A stretch of DNA of 64,000 nucleotides. It comes from Flavobacterium sp. CYK-55. GTDB taxonomy: Bacteria > Bacteroidota > Bacteroidia > Flavobacteriales > Flavobacteriaceae. Of the stretch, positions 49,198-58,855 are shown one piece after another. A program made the position numbers and the translations under genes. Below the pieces are notes generated by a model, which ran no database searches, was not told the DNA's origin, and saw nothing but the letters and a program-made list of their open reading frames with translations. The DNA is taken from NCBI RefSeq assembly GCF_018413465.1, contig NZ_JAHCDK010000014.1, forward strand, positions 17,920 to 81,919, written 5' to 3'. The number at the start of each line of letters is the position of its first letter. The stretch's first letter is position 1.

Positions 49198-51690
49198 TTA
49201 TTTCTTGATGAATTTTTGCGTGAAGCTTTTTCCGTCCATGGTTTTAAGCGTCAAGATATAAGTTCCGGCGGCTAGTTCTTTTACAGAAATAGTTTCAGAA
49301 ATAAGAGAAGTACTCATGACCATTCTACCGCTGATGTCAAAAATTTCAGCCGATTTAACTTTAGCCAAAGCACTGCCTAATTGTACCGAGATAAAATCAG
49401 ACGCTGGATTTGGTGCAATTACAAAGCTTTGCGCATCAAATTGATTGTTGGCCAAAAGCGATTCACCTTCGGTCACGTGAACTGTTTTATCAATGCCCGG
49501 ATTCATAATTGTGTCTTCAATACCTGAAGGCCATTTGATGACAATTCTATAGATATCATTAGCGCTTCCTAATCCAAAATGTGCATTCAATGTACTCATG
49601 TAGCCAAAACCTTCACCGCTGCGAATGTCGCGAATTTGTTTTCCGAAAGGGCCGTAGATTTCAACGCGTGCACCGATCCCGTTGATGTTGCTTTGAATAC
49701 CTTCTAGGCTAACACTAAACCAATGGTTTCCGTTTGGATTGGCATAACGTACAATATTATTGTTCAAGAAATCTAAGAAGCCATCTCCGTTCAAATCTCC
49801 AATAGCGCCTACACTGATTCCGTTTGAATAATTAACCAAACTGAAATTTCCATTACCGGTATTGAACATAATTTTACCGCTTGGTCCCATAACATCAACC
49901 CAACCATCGTTGTCAAAATCATAAGCAATATAATCGCGGTTGGTTGATGTGTTGAGTTCCCATCCGGAACCTGCAGTTACATTGGTAAAAGGCTCTTCAA
50001 CATCATTAGTCGTGTCAAGGTTGTTTCTAAAATATCTGGTAGCAACCGAACCATTTGAGCCAACAATGATGTCCATGTCACCGTCATTGTCAAAATCAGC
50101 AATAGCAGAAGACCAAGATTGTACCGGTGTAAAATTGATTCCAACTTGGGCTGAAACATCAGTAAAGACTCCGTTGCCATCATTTCTGTGTAACTCACAC
50201 GGTGGTCCTGAACATTTTGAAATAAACATATCTACATCACCGTCATTGTCATAATCTGTCCAAAGTGAAGCATAGTTACCACCGCTTTGTGTTAACCCTA
50301 AATTATAGGCACCCGGGGTAACTCCTGATTGATAATAAGTAAAGTTTGAATTGGCATCATTCAAATAATAAACATTTCTGTTTACGTCGTGACATGAGAA
50401 AGCATCTAAATTACCGTCGTTGTTGATGTCTACAAAGTTGGTTCTTTGACAAAAAATGTATTGTCCGGGAGTTACTGAGGTATATCCGGTTCCACCGTTA
50501 GATTGCCAAAAAGTCAATCCGCTACCGCTACCCAAAAGTAAATCACTAAAGCCGTCGCGGTTGTAATCACCGGCAGCTATACTCCATGACGGTGCAAAAC
50601 CAGGATTGGCAATAGTAAAATCGGCAACGGTAAATGCACCGGCATCTCCTTGATAATGTAAGCGTAAGTTTGCTCCGTTAACACCAACCAAGTCATCTTT
50701 ATAATCACCATTCATGTCAACAATACATTCATTGTACCCTCCGCCAATAGTAGGAATAGTTTGCGATGTATAAGTCACAGGAATAACAATTACGGCTTCG
50801 GTAATTTCAAAATCAAAGCCTTCTTCGCTCCAACGATTATCCCAAGCTATGTAATAAGTGGTCCCCGGGGTGGCATCAAAAGTTCTCTTCGATAAATTTG
50901 AAGTTGTTGGTACTGTGGTGGTACATTCTAAAACACCTGAATTATCATCACTAGCCACACAAGCTAACACACCTGAACACGATCCGGTGTATACACTTAC
51001 AAATGTATCTTTACAAAGATTCTGCGGCAAATCAGACGAAACAGTTACACGAACGTTTTGTGTTGGTGTATAGGCATACCATTTAGCTTTTGTTGCTGTT
51101 GAACAAGTGGTGTTTTGGTTGGTTCCGTTAACTGCATCAATGGTAGTAACTCCGGCTGTAACTGGTGTTGCTGTTGAACATGGGCTCGGAACAATAGGCC
51201 CCTCAGAAAGCACAAAATCAAATCCGGCAGCACTCCATTTGTTGTCCCAAACAATGTAATAGGTAACACCAGCTGTAACTTCAAAAGTTTTTACCGAAAG
51301 ATAAGAAGTAGCAGCACCGGTATTACATGCAATGATTCCTGAATCATCATCTGATGTGTAACACGAGAGTGCACCACAATTTCCGGTATAGACCATAAAA
51401 TGCGTATCCTTACAAATGTTAACAGGCAAATCTGAGGTAACAGTTACACTGTAGTTGCTTGTTGGTGTGTACACATACCACTCTGCCATTGAAGCGGTTG
51501 AGCATGTTGTAGAGATGTTGGCTCCGTTGATAGCCGCTACCGTAGTAGTGCCGGCAGTAATGGGTAATGCGGTAGCACAAGTATCTTGTGCTGATGCAGT
51601 AAAACCGGACAAAGCCAACAGCAATAGGCCGGCTTTTTTAAAAATGCTCTCTTTGGACAGCATTTTTTGAGTAGTAATTTTCAATTTCAT
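49198..51690 (-). CDS. T9SS-secreted FG-GAP repeat protein with ASPIC/UnbV domain
   Basis: The 830-residue protein has a signal peptide (about 14-34) and two similar N-terminal domains (about 35-165 and 167-297), each with CSTAxxAxWYxYTPT, VTVSSDLP and a disulfide-like pair. FG-GAP/VCBS repeats follow (about 315-640) with DxDxDGxxD calcium loops (DYDNDGDVDMFISK, DFDNDGDMDIIVGS). An ASPIC/UnbV-like region comes next (about 650-730), then a type A sorting domain (about 755-830, FDISGRMVMS, ELAAGTYILTL, FTQKFIKK). The sorting domain sends it through the T9SS to the cell surface. It lies 43 bases downstream of a cytochrome gene. Confidence 0.87.
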   Translation of the reverse strand: MKLKITTQKMLSKESIFKKAGLLLLALSGFTASAQDTCATALPITAGTTTVAAINGANISTTCSTASMAEWYVYTPTSNYSVTVTSDLPVNICKDTHFMVYTGNCGALSCYTSDDDSGIIACNTGAATSYLSVKTFEVTAGVTYYIVWDNKWSAAGFDFVLSEGPIVPSPCSTATPVTAGVTTIDAVNGTNQNTTCSTATKAKWYAYTPTQNVRVTVSSDLPQNLCKDTFVSVYTGSCSGVLACVASDDNSGVLECTTTVPTTSNLSKRTFDATPGTTYYIAWDNRWSEEGFDFEITEAVIVIPVTYTSQTIPTIGGGYNECIVDMNGDYKDDLVGVNGANLRLHYQGDAGAFTVADFTIANPGFAPSWSIAAGDYNRDGFSDLLLGSGSGLTFWQSNGGTGYTSVTPGQYIFCQRTNFVDINNDGNLDAFSCHDVNRNVYYLNDANSNFTYYQSGVTPGAYNLGLTQSGGNYASLWTDYDNDGDVDMFISKCSGPPCELHRNDGNGVFTDVSAQVGINFTPVQSWSSAIADFDNDGDMDIIVGSNGSVATRYFRNNLDTTNDVEEPFTNVTAGSGWELNTSTNRDYIAYDFDNDGWVDVMGPSGKIMFNTGNGNFSLVNYSNGISVGAIGDLNGDGFLDFLNNNIVRYANPNGNHWFSVSLEGIQSNINGIGARVEIYGPFGKQIRDIRSGEGFGYMSTLNAHFGLGSANDIYRIVIKWPSGIEDTIMNPGIDKTVHVTEGESLLANNQFDAQSFVIAPNPASDFISVQLGSALAKVKSAEIFDISGRMVMSTSLISETISVKELAAGTYILTLKTMDGKSFTQKFIKK

Positions 51691-51733
51691 TTTGCTTTTT
51701 TTGTTTTTGGTTTTGGTTAATATATCTGTTTAG

Positions 51734-52876
51734 TTATTCACATCGGTCAAGCGAGTTGATCCAATCTCTCAATAAATTAATGCCTTCGTCGTGTATGATG
51801 GTTCTTCCGTGCAATGGCATTCTGATGGTTTCATCAGTGGTGTTAATTCGGTGAAACAGCATCGATTGTTCAGGATGTTGTGGGTTAATGATTTTATTCA
51901 GATTAGGATTAAATCCTTGCATGTCTTCGGTATCAACACAAACACCCATATTGCGCAAGCCTGTAAATGATGCTGTTTCAGAGAAAGCAAATCTCATAGG
52001 TCGGTAATCACAATGACGAGCGGTCATATGACAATGCGAGCAATTGGCATCAAAATATGATCGGGCTCTATTTAATAGAGATTGCGAAGCATCATTGTAA
52101 TCTATAGTAGATTTTTCAACTGTAGGAAAAGTAAAATTGGCATTGAGAAAACCTTTATCAATCCAGGCTTGCAATTGGTTTTTGGTTACATTTCCGTAGT
52201 TGTAATTCCAATTGAGATTTTGTGGTTTAATGCCAATCGGAATAAACTTCATACTTTCTTGAGGTGTGTCGGGATTAACTTTTTCCTTATGGCAAACAAT
52301 GCATTGTGAAAGCGACGGAATTCTATAATGAGCTGACTTTACTACATTGTTTTCATCTTTCCAGCTAACATCAGTAAATCTTCCATCTACATCATAATAA
52401 GCCTCGGTTTGATCATCGTTCCAAACATAATCGGCAAAAAGCCAACCCTCAGCTTTTTTAATCATCACACGAGTCTCTATAATTCGAGTTGCTCCAACCG
52501 GTGCAACATTCTGCACATTTTCGTAATAAAAATTCTTAATCAGTGCAGCACCTACCGGAAGCTCTAAAATAGTATTGTCAGAATTAAAGTTAGCTTTTAA
52601 CCCTTTGGGCATCCATACAAAACGCTTTTTGTGGGCATAATCAGAAAACAAAGAACTGGCAGGTTGAAAAGCCAGAAGTTCATCTGACGGATTCAAGTTT
52701 TTGAGTTCGCCTACAAAAAACTTGTAATCAGACAATTTGGGGTAAGGCACCTGGGTCAGATCTACCGTTACGGCAGGAATAGACACGTAAGTATCATCTT
52801 CATTTTTGGAACATGAAAGAATGATAAATACGAAAAGAATTGGCAGAAAAATGACTAGATAGCAATTTTTTTTCAT
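51734..52876 (-). CDS. dihaem c-type cytochrome lipoprotein
   Basis: The 380-residue lipoprotein (ILSCSK, Cys22) has two haem c motifs: CIVCH at about 192 and CSHCH at about 281. A later MPLHGR (about 351) could give a Met axial ligand. The N-terminal 180 residues are beta-rich and typical of the SO_2930-like dihaem group, which tends to be encoded near repeat-rich exported proteins. It probably transfers electrons in the periplasm or at the outer membrane. The upstream intergenic region carries a large inverted repeat. Confidence 0.83.
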   Translation of the reverse strand: MKKNCYLVIFLPILFVFIILSCSKNEDDTYVSIPAVTVDLTQVPYPKLSDYKFFVGELKNLNPSDELLAFQPASSLFSDYAHKKRFVWMPKGLKANFNSDNTILELPVGAALIKNFYYENVQNVAPVGATRIIETRVMIKKAEGWLFADYVWNDDQTEAYYDVDGRFTDVSWKDENNVVKSAHYRIPSLSQCIVCHKEKVNPDTPQESMKFIPIGIKPQNLNWNYNYGNVTKNQLQAWIDKGFLNANFTFPTVEKSTIDYNDASQSLLNRARSYFDANCSHCHMTARHCDYRPMRFAFSETASFTGLRNMGVCVDTEDMQGFNPNLNKIINPQHPEQSMLFHRINTTDETIRMPLHGRTIIHDEGINLLRDWINSLDRCE

Positions 52877-52945
52877 AATTCTGTTTCAGCCAGATAGCCA
52901 AATGTATTAAAAAATAGTTTCTGTGCAAATTGACACAACAACAAA

Positions 52946-52977
52946 TTGTCAACACCTGAACTACAAACAGTTGACAA
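52946..52977. promoter_or_regulatory. 8-bp inverted repeat between divergent genes
   Basis: TTGTCAAC (52946-52953) and GTTGACAA (52970-52977) are perfect inverted arms 16 bp apart. They lie between the divergent cytochrome and molybdopterin-domain genes and may bind a regulator of either gene. Confidence 0.4.
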
Positions 52978-53063
52978 AAAGCGCCTAATAGTTTGTGAAC
53001 GCCTTATTTTGCTTATAAAGTCATTTTAAAAATCATTTTATTTACTTTTGAAAACAATTAAAA

Positions 53064-53576
53064 ATGATGCGTTATTACATTTTCATTTTTCTATTGATCT
53101 CGCAATGGGTTTTAGCTCAGAGAAACTTGGCTCCCACTGATCGTTTTACTATTTCAGGGCAAATCAAAAAAACAGTACAATACACTTGGCAACAATTGGA
53201 TAGTTTTCCGAAAGTTCAGCTTAAAAATCGCATCATCTACAACCACAAAGGCGAAGCAAAAGACACCTTGACCCATTTGCGCGGTGTATCTTTAAAAACA
53301 GTTCTTGAAAAAGTAGTCTACAACTATGAAAAACCGCGTGAACTCAACGAATTTTATTTTGTTTTTGAAGCTTCAGACGGTTATAAAGTAGTTTTTTCAT
53401 GGAACGAAATTTACAATAATCCGAGTGGCAATGGCTTTTACTTTGTAACCGAAATGAATCAAAAACCCATTCATGATCTGTCGCAGCGCATTTTGTTGCT
53501 GGCACAAGATGATAAACAAACCGGACGTCGATACATCAAATCACTCGAAAAAATTGAAGTTAAACGCGCTCAATAA
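53064..53576 (+). CDS. exported molybdopterin-binding-domain-like protein
   Basis: The 170-residue protein has a signal peptide (about 1-19) and a small domain like the oxidoreductase molybdopterin-binding fold: FTISGQIKKTVQYTWQQLDS, HLRGVSLKTVLEKVV, VFEASDGYKVVFSWNEIYNN and the C-terminal GRRYIKSLEKIEVKR. The cofactor-binding Cys and His of sulfite oxidase are not seen, so it may be a non-catalytic relative. It is divergent from the dihaem cytochrome. Confidence 0.72.
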   Translation: MMRYYIFIFLLISQWVLAQRNLAPTDRFTISGQIKKTVQYTWQQLDSFPKVQLKNRIIYNHKGEAKDTLTHLRGVSLKTVLEKVVYNYEKPRELNEFYFVFEASDGYKVVFSWNEIYNNPSGNGFYFVTEMNQKPIHDLSQRILLLAQDDKQTGRRYIKSLEKIEVKRAQ

Positions 53577-53604
53577 AGGCCAATCAACCAACTAGATTTT
53601 TCGC

Positions 53605-53612
53605 TACATTTG
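53605..53612 (+). promoter_or_regulatory. -7 box of the LtaS-like sulfatase gene
   Basis: TACATTTG matches TAnnTTTG. It overlaps the TTG at 53610 that opens the frame and lies 21 bases before the ATG at 53634, supporting that ATG. Confidence 0.5.
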
Positions 53613-53633
53613 ACCCCACAAACCAAAGTATCG

Positions 53634-55595
53634 ATGCAATCAAAATGGGAAAAATTCACAAGAGAACTCGCCAATCTGAGCTTCTTTTGGTTTTTTAGCG
53701 TTTGCTTTTTCTTGATTTTCAGAATTTCATTCATCGCTGTTTTCAGCAAACAATTATCGCCCGCAGCCAATTTGCCTGAAATGCTCAAAGTGCTTTTGAT
53801 GGGTTTTCGGTTTGATTGCACCGCGGTTTCATATTTTGTGATGATTCCTTTTTTGTTGTTGCTCGCTTGGGGCGGATTCGGAAAAACGGAACCAGCCAGA
53901 ATAGCGCGCATTATTTGTCAATATCTATTCGTGATTTTATCAACGGTGATTTGCTTTGTAACCCTCAATTACTTTGGCGAATACCACAACCAGTTCAACA
54001 ATTTTTTGTTTTTAGGATTATACGACGATCAAAAAGCCGTGATGCATACCATTATGGAAGATTTTCATCCATGGCGCAACTTAATTGGCATGTTGATAAC
54101 AATGATTGTCAGCATTTTAATCTTACGCTATTTTGAACCGAAGGATTTTATCTACCAACAACTCAGCAAACTGCAGTTTAAAAATCATTCTATTGTAGTC
54201 GTAGCTGCCAGTTTAATTTTGATGGTTTTTAGCTTGCGCGGATCAGTTACTTCAGTGCCGGCTTTGCGCAAATGGGCAGGCGTTTCAAAAGACGCTTTTT
54301 TAAACAAAACGGTCATCAATCCGTATCGATCGCTCATTTATGCCATGGAAGATTTTGACGAAATCAATTTGCTTTCTGATACCAATCCGTATATGGATGA
54401 ATCATCGTTTCAAACGCAATTCAATCATCTGCAAGTAACCGATTATTTGAAGAAAACTGCTGTCGGGGCAACGGGCGAAAAACCCAAACAAATCTTTTTG
54501 ATCATCATGGAAAGCTATGATTCTTGGCCGCTCATGGACAAATATCAACCTTTTCTGTTCTCGACAGAGTTGTGTAAAATCAAAAACAGCGGAACGCATT
54601 TTAGCCATTTTTTACCCGCAGCCGATGCTACTTTTGATTCGTTCGGCGCGATTGTGACCAATGTGCCTTATTGCGGGGTGAATATTAGTAAAATTGGTCA
54701 AGTGAATGATCCGTTTGCTACTTCTCTTTTTGGTCAATTCAACAAACTCAAGTATCAAACGAATTTGTTTTACGGCGGATTTTCGAGTTGGCAAAACATT
54801 GAGGAATTCTCAAAGTATCAAGGCGTTCAACGATTCTTCTCGGCAACTGATGCCGGTGGCGACAGCGAATCGGGCACTTGGGGCGTTGAGGATGAAAAAC
54901 TCTTTGATTTGGTTTTGAGCAAAACCGATGCGCAAAAAGAGTCGCTCAACGTGATTCTGACTTCGAGTTATCACGCGCCTTATACGGTTGATGTGGCTCA
55001 AAAAGGATTTCCTTATACATCAGAAAAAGACTTTCCGGCTTCGGTACAAAAATATTTTGACGGCAGCATGACCATGGAAGAAGTCGGGCATTTGTGGTAC
55101 GGCGATTACGCCATTGGTAAGTTTATAGAAAAGGCGAAACAAAAATATCCCGATGCTGTGTTTTTGTTTACCGGAGATCACTTCGGACGACGTTTCATCA
55201 ACAGTCACCCCAATTTATATGAACGCAGCTCGGTTGGTTTGGTGATGTACGGAAAAAACATTCCGCAAGCACAACACAAAACGGCAGGTTCGCACATTGA
55301 CATTATGCCGACTTTGATAGAAATGGTTGCGCCCAAAGGTTTTGAATATTACAGCTTTGGAAAATCCATGTATGCGCCGCACAAAGATTTGAGCATTACA
55401 TTTAACAAAATGGTCACGCAAGACAAAATGTATTATATGCCCAAAGATGCGGCCGTTGAAAGCATTGATTTAAACACGATGCAAGAAAACAGCTTACCTT
55501 CTACTCCGCTCAAAAAAGACTACAACCAACAAATGGCCTTGGCTTGGTATTATACCATGAAAGGAAATCAGCTTCAGAAAAAAACAAAAAAATAA
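53634..55595 (+). CDS. LtaS-like sulfatase/phosphoglycerol-transferase membrane protein
   Basis: The 653-residue protein has five hydrophobic helices in the first about 215 residues and then an alkaline-phosphatase-like catalytic domain (about 280-620). Metal-site motifs are IFLIIMESYDSW and FTGDHFGRR; the expected nucleophile Thr/Ser lies in ADATFDSFGAI. LtaS-like enzymes in Gram-negatives transfer phosphoglycerol or phosphoethanolamine to envelope glycans. The acceptor is unknown in Bacteroidota. The start was moved from a TTG in the promoter box to the ATG. Confidence 0.87.
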   Translation: MQSKWEKFTRELANLSFFWFFSVCFFLIFRISFIAVFSKQLSPAANLPEMLKVLLMGFRFDCTAVSYFVMIPFLLLLAWGGFGKTEPARIARIICQYLFVILSTVICFVTLNYFGEYHNQFNNFLFLGLYDDQKAVMHTIMEDFHPWRNLIGMLITMIVSILILRYFEPKDFIYQQLSKLQFKNHSIVVVAASLILMVFSLRGSVTSVPALRKWAGVSKDAFLNKTVINPYRSLIYAMEDFDEINLLSDTNPYMDESSFQTQFNHLQVTDYLKKTAVGATGEKPKQIFLIIMESYDSWPLMDKYQPFLFSTELCKIKNSGTHFSHFLPAADATFDSFGAIVTNVPYCGVNISKIGQVNDPFATSLFGQFNKLKYQTNLFYGGFSSWQNIEEFSKYQGVQRFFSATDAGGDSESGTWGVEDEKLFDLVLSKTDAQKESLNVILTSSYHAPYTVDVAQKGFPYTSEKDFPASVQKYFDGSMTMEEVGHLWYGDYAIGKFIEKAKQKYPDAVFLFTGDHFGRRFINSHPNLYERSSVGLVMYGKNIPQAQHKTAGSHIDIMPTLIEMVAPKGFEYYSFGKSMYAPHKDLSITFNKMVTQDKMYYMPKDAAVESIDLNTMQENSLPSTPLKKDYNQQMALAWYYTMKGNQLQKKTKK

Positions 55596-55631
55596 ACCAG
55601 ATTTGTATCTTTAAATCAGAAAAATAAAAAA

Positions 55632-56900
55632 ATGCAACACCTTATTGACCGCTTTATCAGCTACGTGACCATTGACACCGAATCAGATGCAAACTCACCC
55701 ACTACACCCAGTACCGCCAAGCAATTGGTTCTGGCCAACAAACTGGCCGAAGAACTCAAAAGCATCGGCATGACCGAAGTGAGTATTGACGCAAACGGCT
55801 ATGTGATGGGCACTTTACCATCAAATGTGGCGCACAAAGTTCCAACGATTGGGTTTGTGGCGCATTACGACACTTCGCCTGATTTTACGGGTGCGAACGT
55901 GAATCCGCGCGTGGTTAAAAATTACGATGGCGGTGATATTGTTTTGAATAAAAAAGAAAACATCGTTTTATCGCCGAGCTATTTTAAAGATTTGCTTCTA
56001 TACAAAGGACAAACGCTTATTGTTACCGATGGTTTGACGTTGTTGGGCGCTGATGACAAAGCCGGACTCACCGAAATTGTATCGGCCATGGAATATCTGA
56101 TTCAAAATCCTGAAATCAAACACGGAAAAATTCGCGTAGGCTTTACTCCGGATGAAGAAATCGGGCGCGGTGCTGATTTATTTGACGTCAAAAAATTTGG
56201 TGCCGACTGGGCTTATACTATGGACGGCAGCCAAATTGGCGAACTTGAATACGAGAATTTCAATGCCGCTGGCGCGAAGGTAATCTTTGGCGGTAAAAGT
56301 GTGCATCCGGGTTATGCCAAAGGAAAAATGATCAATTCGATGCTTATTGCCAATGATTTTATCAATCAATTACCCAAAAATGAAACACCGCAAGAAACCA
56401 AAGGATACGAAGGTTTTTACCATGTAACCGGGCTTTCGGGCAGCATTGAAGAATCAAAAGTTGAGCTCATTATTCGCGATCACGATATGCAAAAATTCAA
56501 AGCGCGCAAAAAGCATGTAGCCGATGCCGTTAAGAAAATCAACCGTCAATATGCCAAACAATTTGGGGGCGATATTGCGACGCTTGAAATGAAAGACCAG
56601 TATTACAATATGAAAGAAAAAGTCACTCCGGTGATGCATATTGTGGATTTGGCCGAAAAAGCCATGAAAGATTTGGGCATCAAACCGCTCATTAAACCGA
56701 TTCGCGGTGGGACAGACGGCTGTAGATTGTCGTATATGGGCTTGCCTTGTCCGAATATTTTTGCGGGCGGACATAACTTTCACGGAAAATACGAATATGT
56801 TCCGGCCGAGAGCATTCAAAAAGCAGTTAATGTGATTGTGCGCATTGCCCAATTGACTGCCACGACTGATTTTAGTAAGAAAACCAAAAAATCAAAATAA
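55632..56900 (+). CDS. pepT: peptidase T (tripeptide aminopeptidase)
   Basis: The 422-residue M20 metallopeptidase has the full PepT zinc set: His78 (VAHYDTSPD), Asp141 (LLGADDKAG), Glu175 and Glu176 (TPDEEIGRG), Asp198 (YTMDGSQ), and a late His in [10 protein letters not shown]. It cuts the N-terminal residue from tripeptides in the cytoplasm. The length fits the family (about 410). The next gene begins immediately after its stop codon. Confidence 0.95.
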   Translation: MQHLIDRFISYVTIDTESDANSPTTPSTAKQLVLANKLAEELKSIGMTEVSIDANGYVMGTLPSNVAHKVPTIGFVAHYDTSPDFTGANVNPRVVKNYDGGDIVLNKKENIVLSPSYFKDLLLYKGQTLIVTDGLTLLGADDKAGLTEIVSAMEYLIQNPEIKHGKIRVGFTPDEEIGRGADLFDVKKFGADWAYTMDGSQIGELEYENFNAAGAKVIFGGKSVHPGYAKGKMINSMLIANDFINQLPKNETPQETKGYEGFYHVTGLSGSIEESKVELIIRDHDMQKFKARKKHVADAVKKINRQYAKQFGGDIATLEMKDQYYNMKEKVTPVMHIVDLAEKAMKDLGIKPLIKPIRGGTDGCRLSYMGLPCPNIFAGGHNFHGKYEYVPAESIQKAVNVIVRIAQLTATTDFSKKTKKSK

Positions 56901-57482
56901 TTGAACGACGAGGCCAAACATACTTGGGATAAAGTCAACCGCTGGGCAGAAGAATTGGATTTGCTCAAGAGCATTATTGCCAAAACCTCGCTGGTTGAAA
57001 CCCGAAAATGGGGCGGCGAAGTTTATACCCATAATGGTAAAAACATCATTGGTATTGGCGGATTTAAAAACTATTTTACGATTTGGTTTTTCAATGGCGT
57101 TTTTCTCAAAGATGAAGCCCAAGTATTGGTCAATGCGCAAGAAGGCGTGACCAAAGCGCTCAGACAGTGGCGGTTTTACAATCAAAACGAAGTCAACGAA
57201 AACCTAGTTCTGGCCTACATCGCCGAGGCCATGGCCAATGAAGAAAAAGGTTTGGTGCATAAGCCCGAAAAAAAGACCACCGTTATCAGTGGATTTTTGC
57301 ATCATCAGCTTGCTGAAGACGGACTTTTGAAAGCGCATTTTGACAAGCTTACACCATACAAGCAAAGGGAATACATGGAATATATTGACACGGCCAAACG
57401 CGAAGAAACCAAAATAGCGCGCATGCAAAAAATCAAACCCATGATTATGGCCGACAAAGGGCTCAACGATCAGTACAAATAA
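56901..57482 (+). CDS. YdeI/OmpD-associated family protein
   Basis: The 193-residue protein has an N-terminal DUF1801-like part (ETRKWGGEVYTHNGKNIIGI, FTIWFFNGVFLKDE, ALRQWRF) and a C-terminal OmdA-like helical part (HFDKLTPYKQREYMEYIDTA, KREETKIARM). The start is TTG directly after the pepT stop; no suitable in-frame ATG follows for over 100 codons, so TTG is kept. The function of this family is not established. Confidence 0.8.
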   Translation: MNDEAKHTWDKVNRWAEELDLLKSIIAKTSLVETRKWGGEVYTHNGKNIIGIGGFKNYFTIWFFNGVFLKDEAQVLVNAQEGVTKALRQWRFYNQNEVNENLVLAYIAEAMANEEKGLVHKPEKKTTVISGFLHHQLAEDGLLKAHFDKLTPYKQREYMEYIDTAKREETKIARMQKIKPMIMADKGLNDQYK

Positions 57483-57513
57483 AAAAAGCCTCCGTTTTCA
57501 GGAGGCTTTTTTT
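57481..57513. terminator. bidirectional terminator
   Basis: AAAAAAAGCCTCC and GGAGGCTTTTTTT form a strong stem with A and T runs, between the convergent YdeI-like gene and yajC. Confidence 0.92.
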
Positions 57514-57526
57514 ATGAATCGTACTT

Positions 57527-57799
57527 TTATTTTTTATTCAAAGCAGCTGACATTTCCATTGAAATAGCCGAACGCTCCATTTTGAGTTTTCCGGACATGG
57601 TTTCAATGATGATGGTGGTTTCACCGAGTTCGGCAATTTTAGCGTGAATGCCGCTTTTGGTTACGATTTTATCGCCTACTTTAAGGTCAGCTTCGAATTG
57701 TTTTTCTTGTTTCATTCGTTTTTGTTGCGGGCGAATCATAAAGAAATAAATCACCACAAACATCAAAATAAACGGAAGGAATTGTTGTATTTGAGCCAT
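57527..57799 (-). CDS. yajC: preprotein translocase subunit YajC
   Basis: The 90-residue protein has one N-terminal transmembrane helix (FLPFILMFVVIYFFMIRPQQ) followed at once by KRMKQEKQFEADLKVGDKIV and TKSGIHAKIAELGETTIIIE, the standard YajC pattern. It associates with SecDF in the inner membrane. It is 22 bases after nusB, in the order nusB-yajC common in Bacteroidota. Confidence 0.94.
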   Translation of the reverse strand: MAQIQQFLPFILMFVVIYFFMIRPQQKRMKQEKQFEADLKVGDKIVTKSGIHAKIAELGETTIIIETMSGKLKMERSAISMEMSAALNKK

Positions 57800-57821
57800 A
57801 CTATAAATTTTAATTTTTGTT

Positions 57822-58766
57822 TTACATTAAGCCGCGGCCGGTTTTGTTGAGCTTGCCGCCGGTTTGGAATTCTTTGACCAAATTATCGAGAATTCCGTTG
57901 ATAAAGATACTGCTTTTGGGCGTTGAATATTCTTTGGCAATTTCAAGGTATTCATTGATGGTTACCTTCACCGGAATCGACGGGAATTTCAAGAATTCGC
58001 AAATGGCCATTTTCAAAATAATGGTATCAATTTCGGCGATGCGCTCGGTATCCCAATTGGGTGTTTTATCTTCATAAAATTTGACAAAATCGTTTTCATT
58101 GAGCACGGTTTTGCGGAACAAATCAATGGCATACGCTCGGTCGTCATCGTCTTTATACAACTTCGGAACCTGAAAAGTCGCATCGTTTTCTGATTTGATG
58201 GCTTTGAGTTGTTTGATGATTTGTGTATTCACCACCGGAATATCATCGGCCCAAGTGAGCTTGAAATCTTCGAGATAATCATACAGTTTTTCGTTGCTCG
58301 CAATCAAATCGGTAAATAAGTTTACCGCAAAATCGCGGTCTTCTTCAAATTTATTGACACGGTTTTTCATGTAGGCCGTATACAAATCTGATTGTTTGAT
58401 GTGGTCAAGCAACAACAAAATGTAATCGTCATTGAGTTTCCAATTGTTGATTTTGCGATACTCAATAGCTTGCAATAGCGACTGGTTTTGTGCCAGACTA
58501 TTGAAAACGGCATTGTTGATGAATTTTGGGTTGGGATTTTTTTCTTCGGCGGTAGCCAAATGCTTGGTACGCGCTTTTTCTTGATATTCTTGTTCTTTCT
58601 GACGGATTTCAATAACCGCAGAAAGCATGAGCAGATACAAGTCGAGCATATTCTCAATGCTGTACATCAGGAATTTCTCTTCTTTTTCTAATTGGTCTGA
58701 GCCAGTTTGATGCATCGCATAAATAGATTGCATCACTTTTACACGGATATGTCGCCTGTTGAGCAC
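57822..58766 (-). CDS. nusB: transcription antitermination factor NusB, long form
   Basis: The 314-residue protein starts MLNRRHIRVKVMQSIYAMHQ, like NusB, and ends with the core domain (about 165-310; DRDFAVNLFTDLIASNEKLY, IDTIILKMAICEFLKFPSIP, VKVTINEYLEIAKEYSTPKS). Bacteroidota NusB is about twice the length of the E. coli protein, with an inserted helical region between the two halves. It binds boxA RNA with NusE during rRNA transcription. Confidence 0.93.
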   Translation of the reverse strand: MLNRRHIRVKVMQSIYAMHQTGSDQLEKEEKFLMYSIENMLDLYLLMLSAVIEIRQKEQEYQEKARTKHLATAEEKNPNPKFINNAVFNSLAQNQSLLQAIEYRKINNWKLNDDYILLLLDHIKQSDLYTAYMKNRVNKFEEDRDFAVNLFTDLIASNEKLYDYLEDFKLTWADDIPVVNTQIIKQLKAIKSENDATFQVPKLYKDDDDRAYAIDLFRKTVLNENDFVKFYEDKTPNWDTERIAEIDTIILKMAICEFLKFPSIPVKVTINEYLEIAKEYSTPKSSIFINGILDNLVKEFQTGGKLNKTGRGLM

Positions 58767-58855
58767 TGATAAAGAACTTTAAAATTAAACGGAGCGACTC
58801 TGGTGGGAATCGCTCCGCAAAAATAAGAATATTATTGATTCTGAGAATTCAGATT

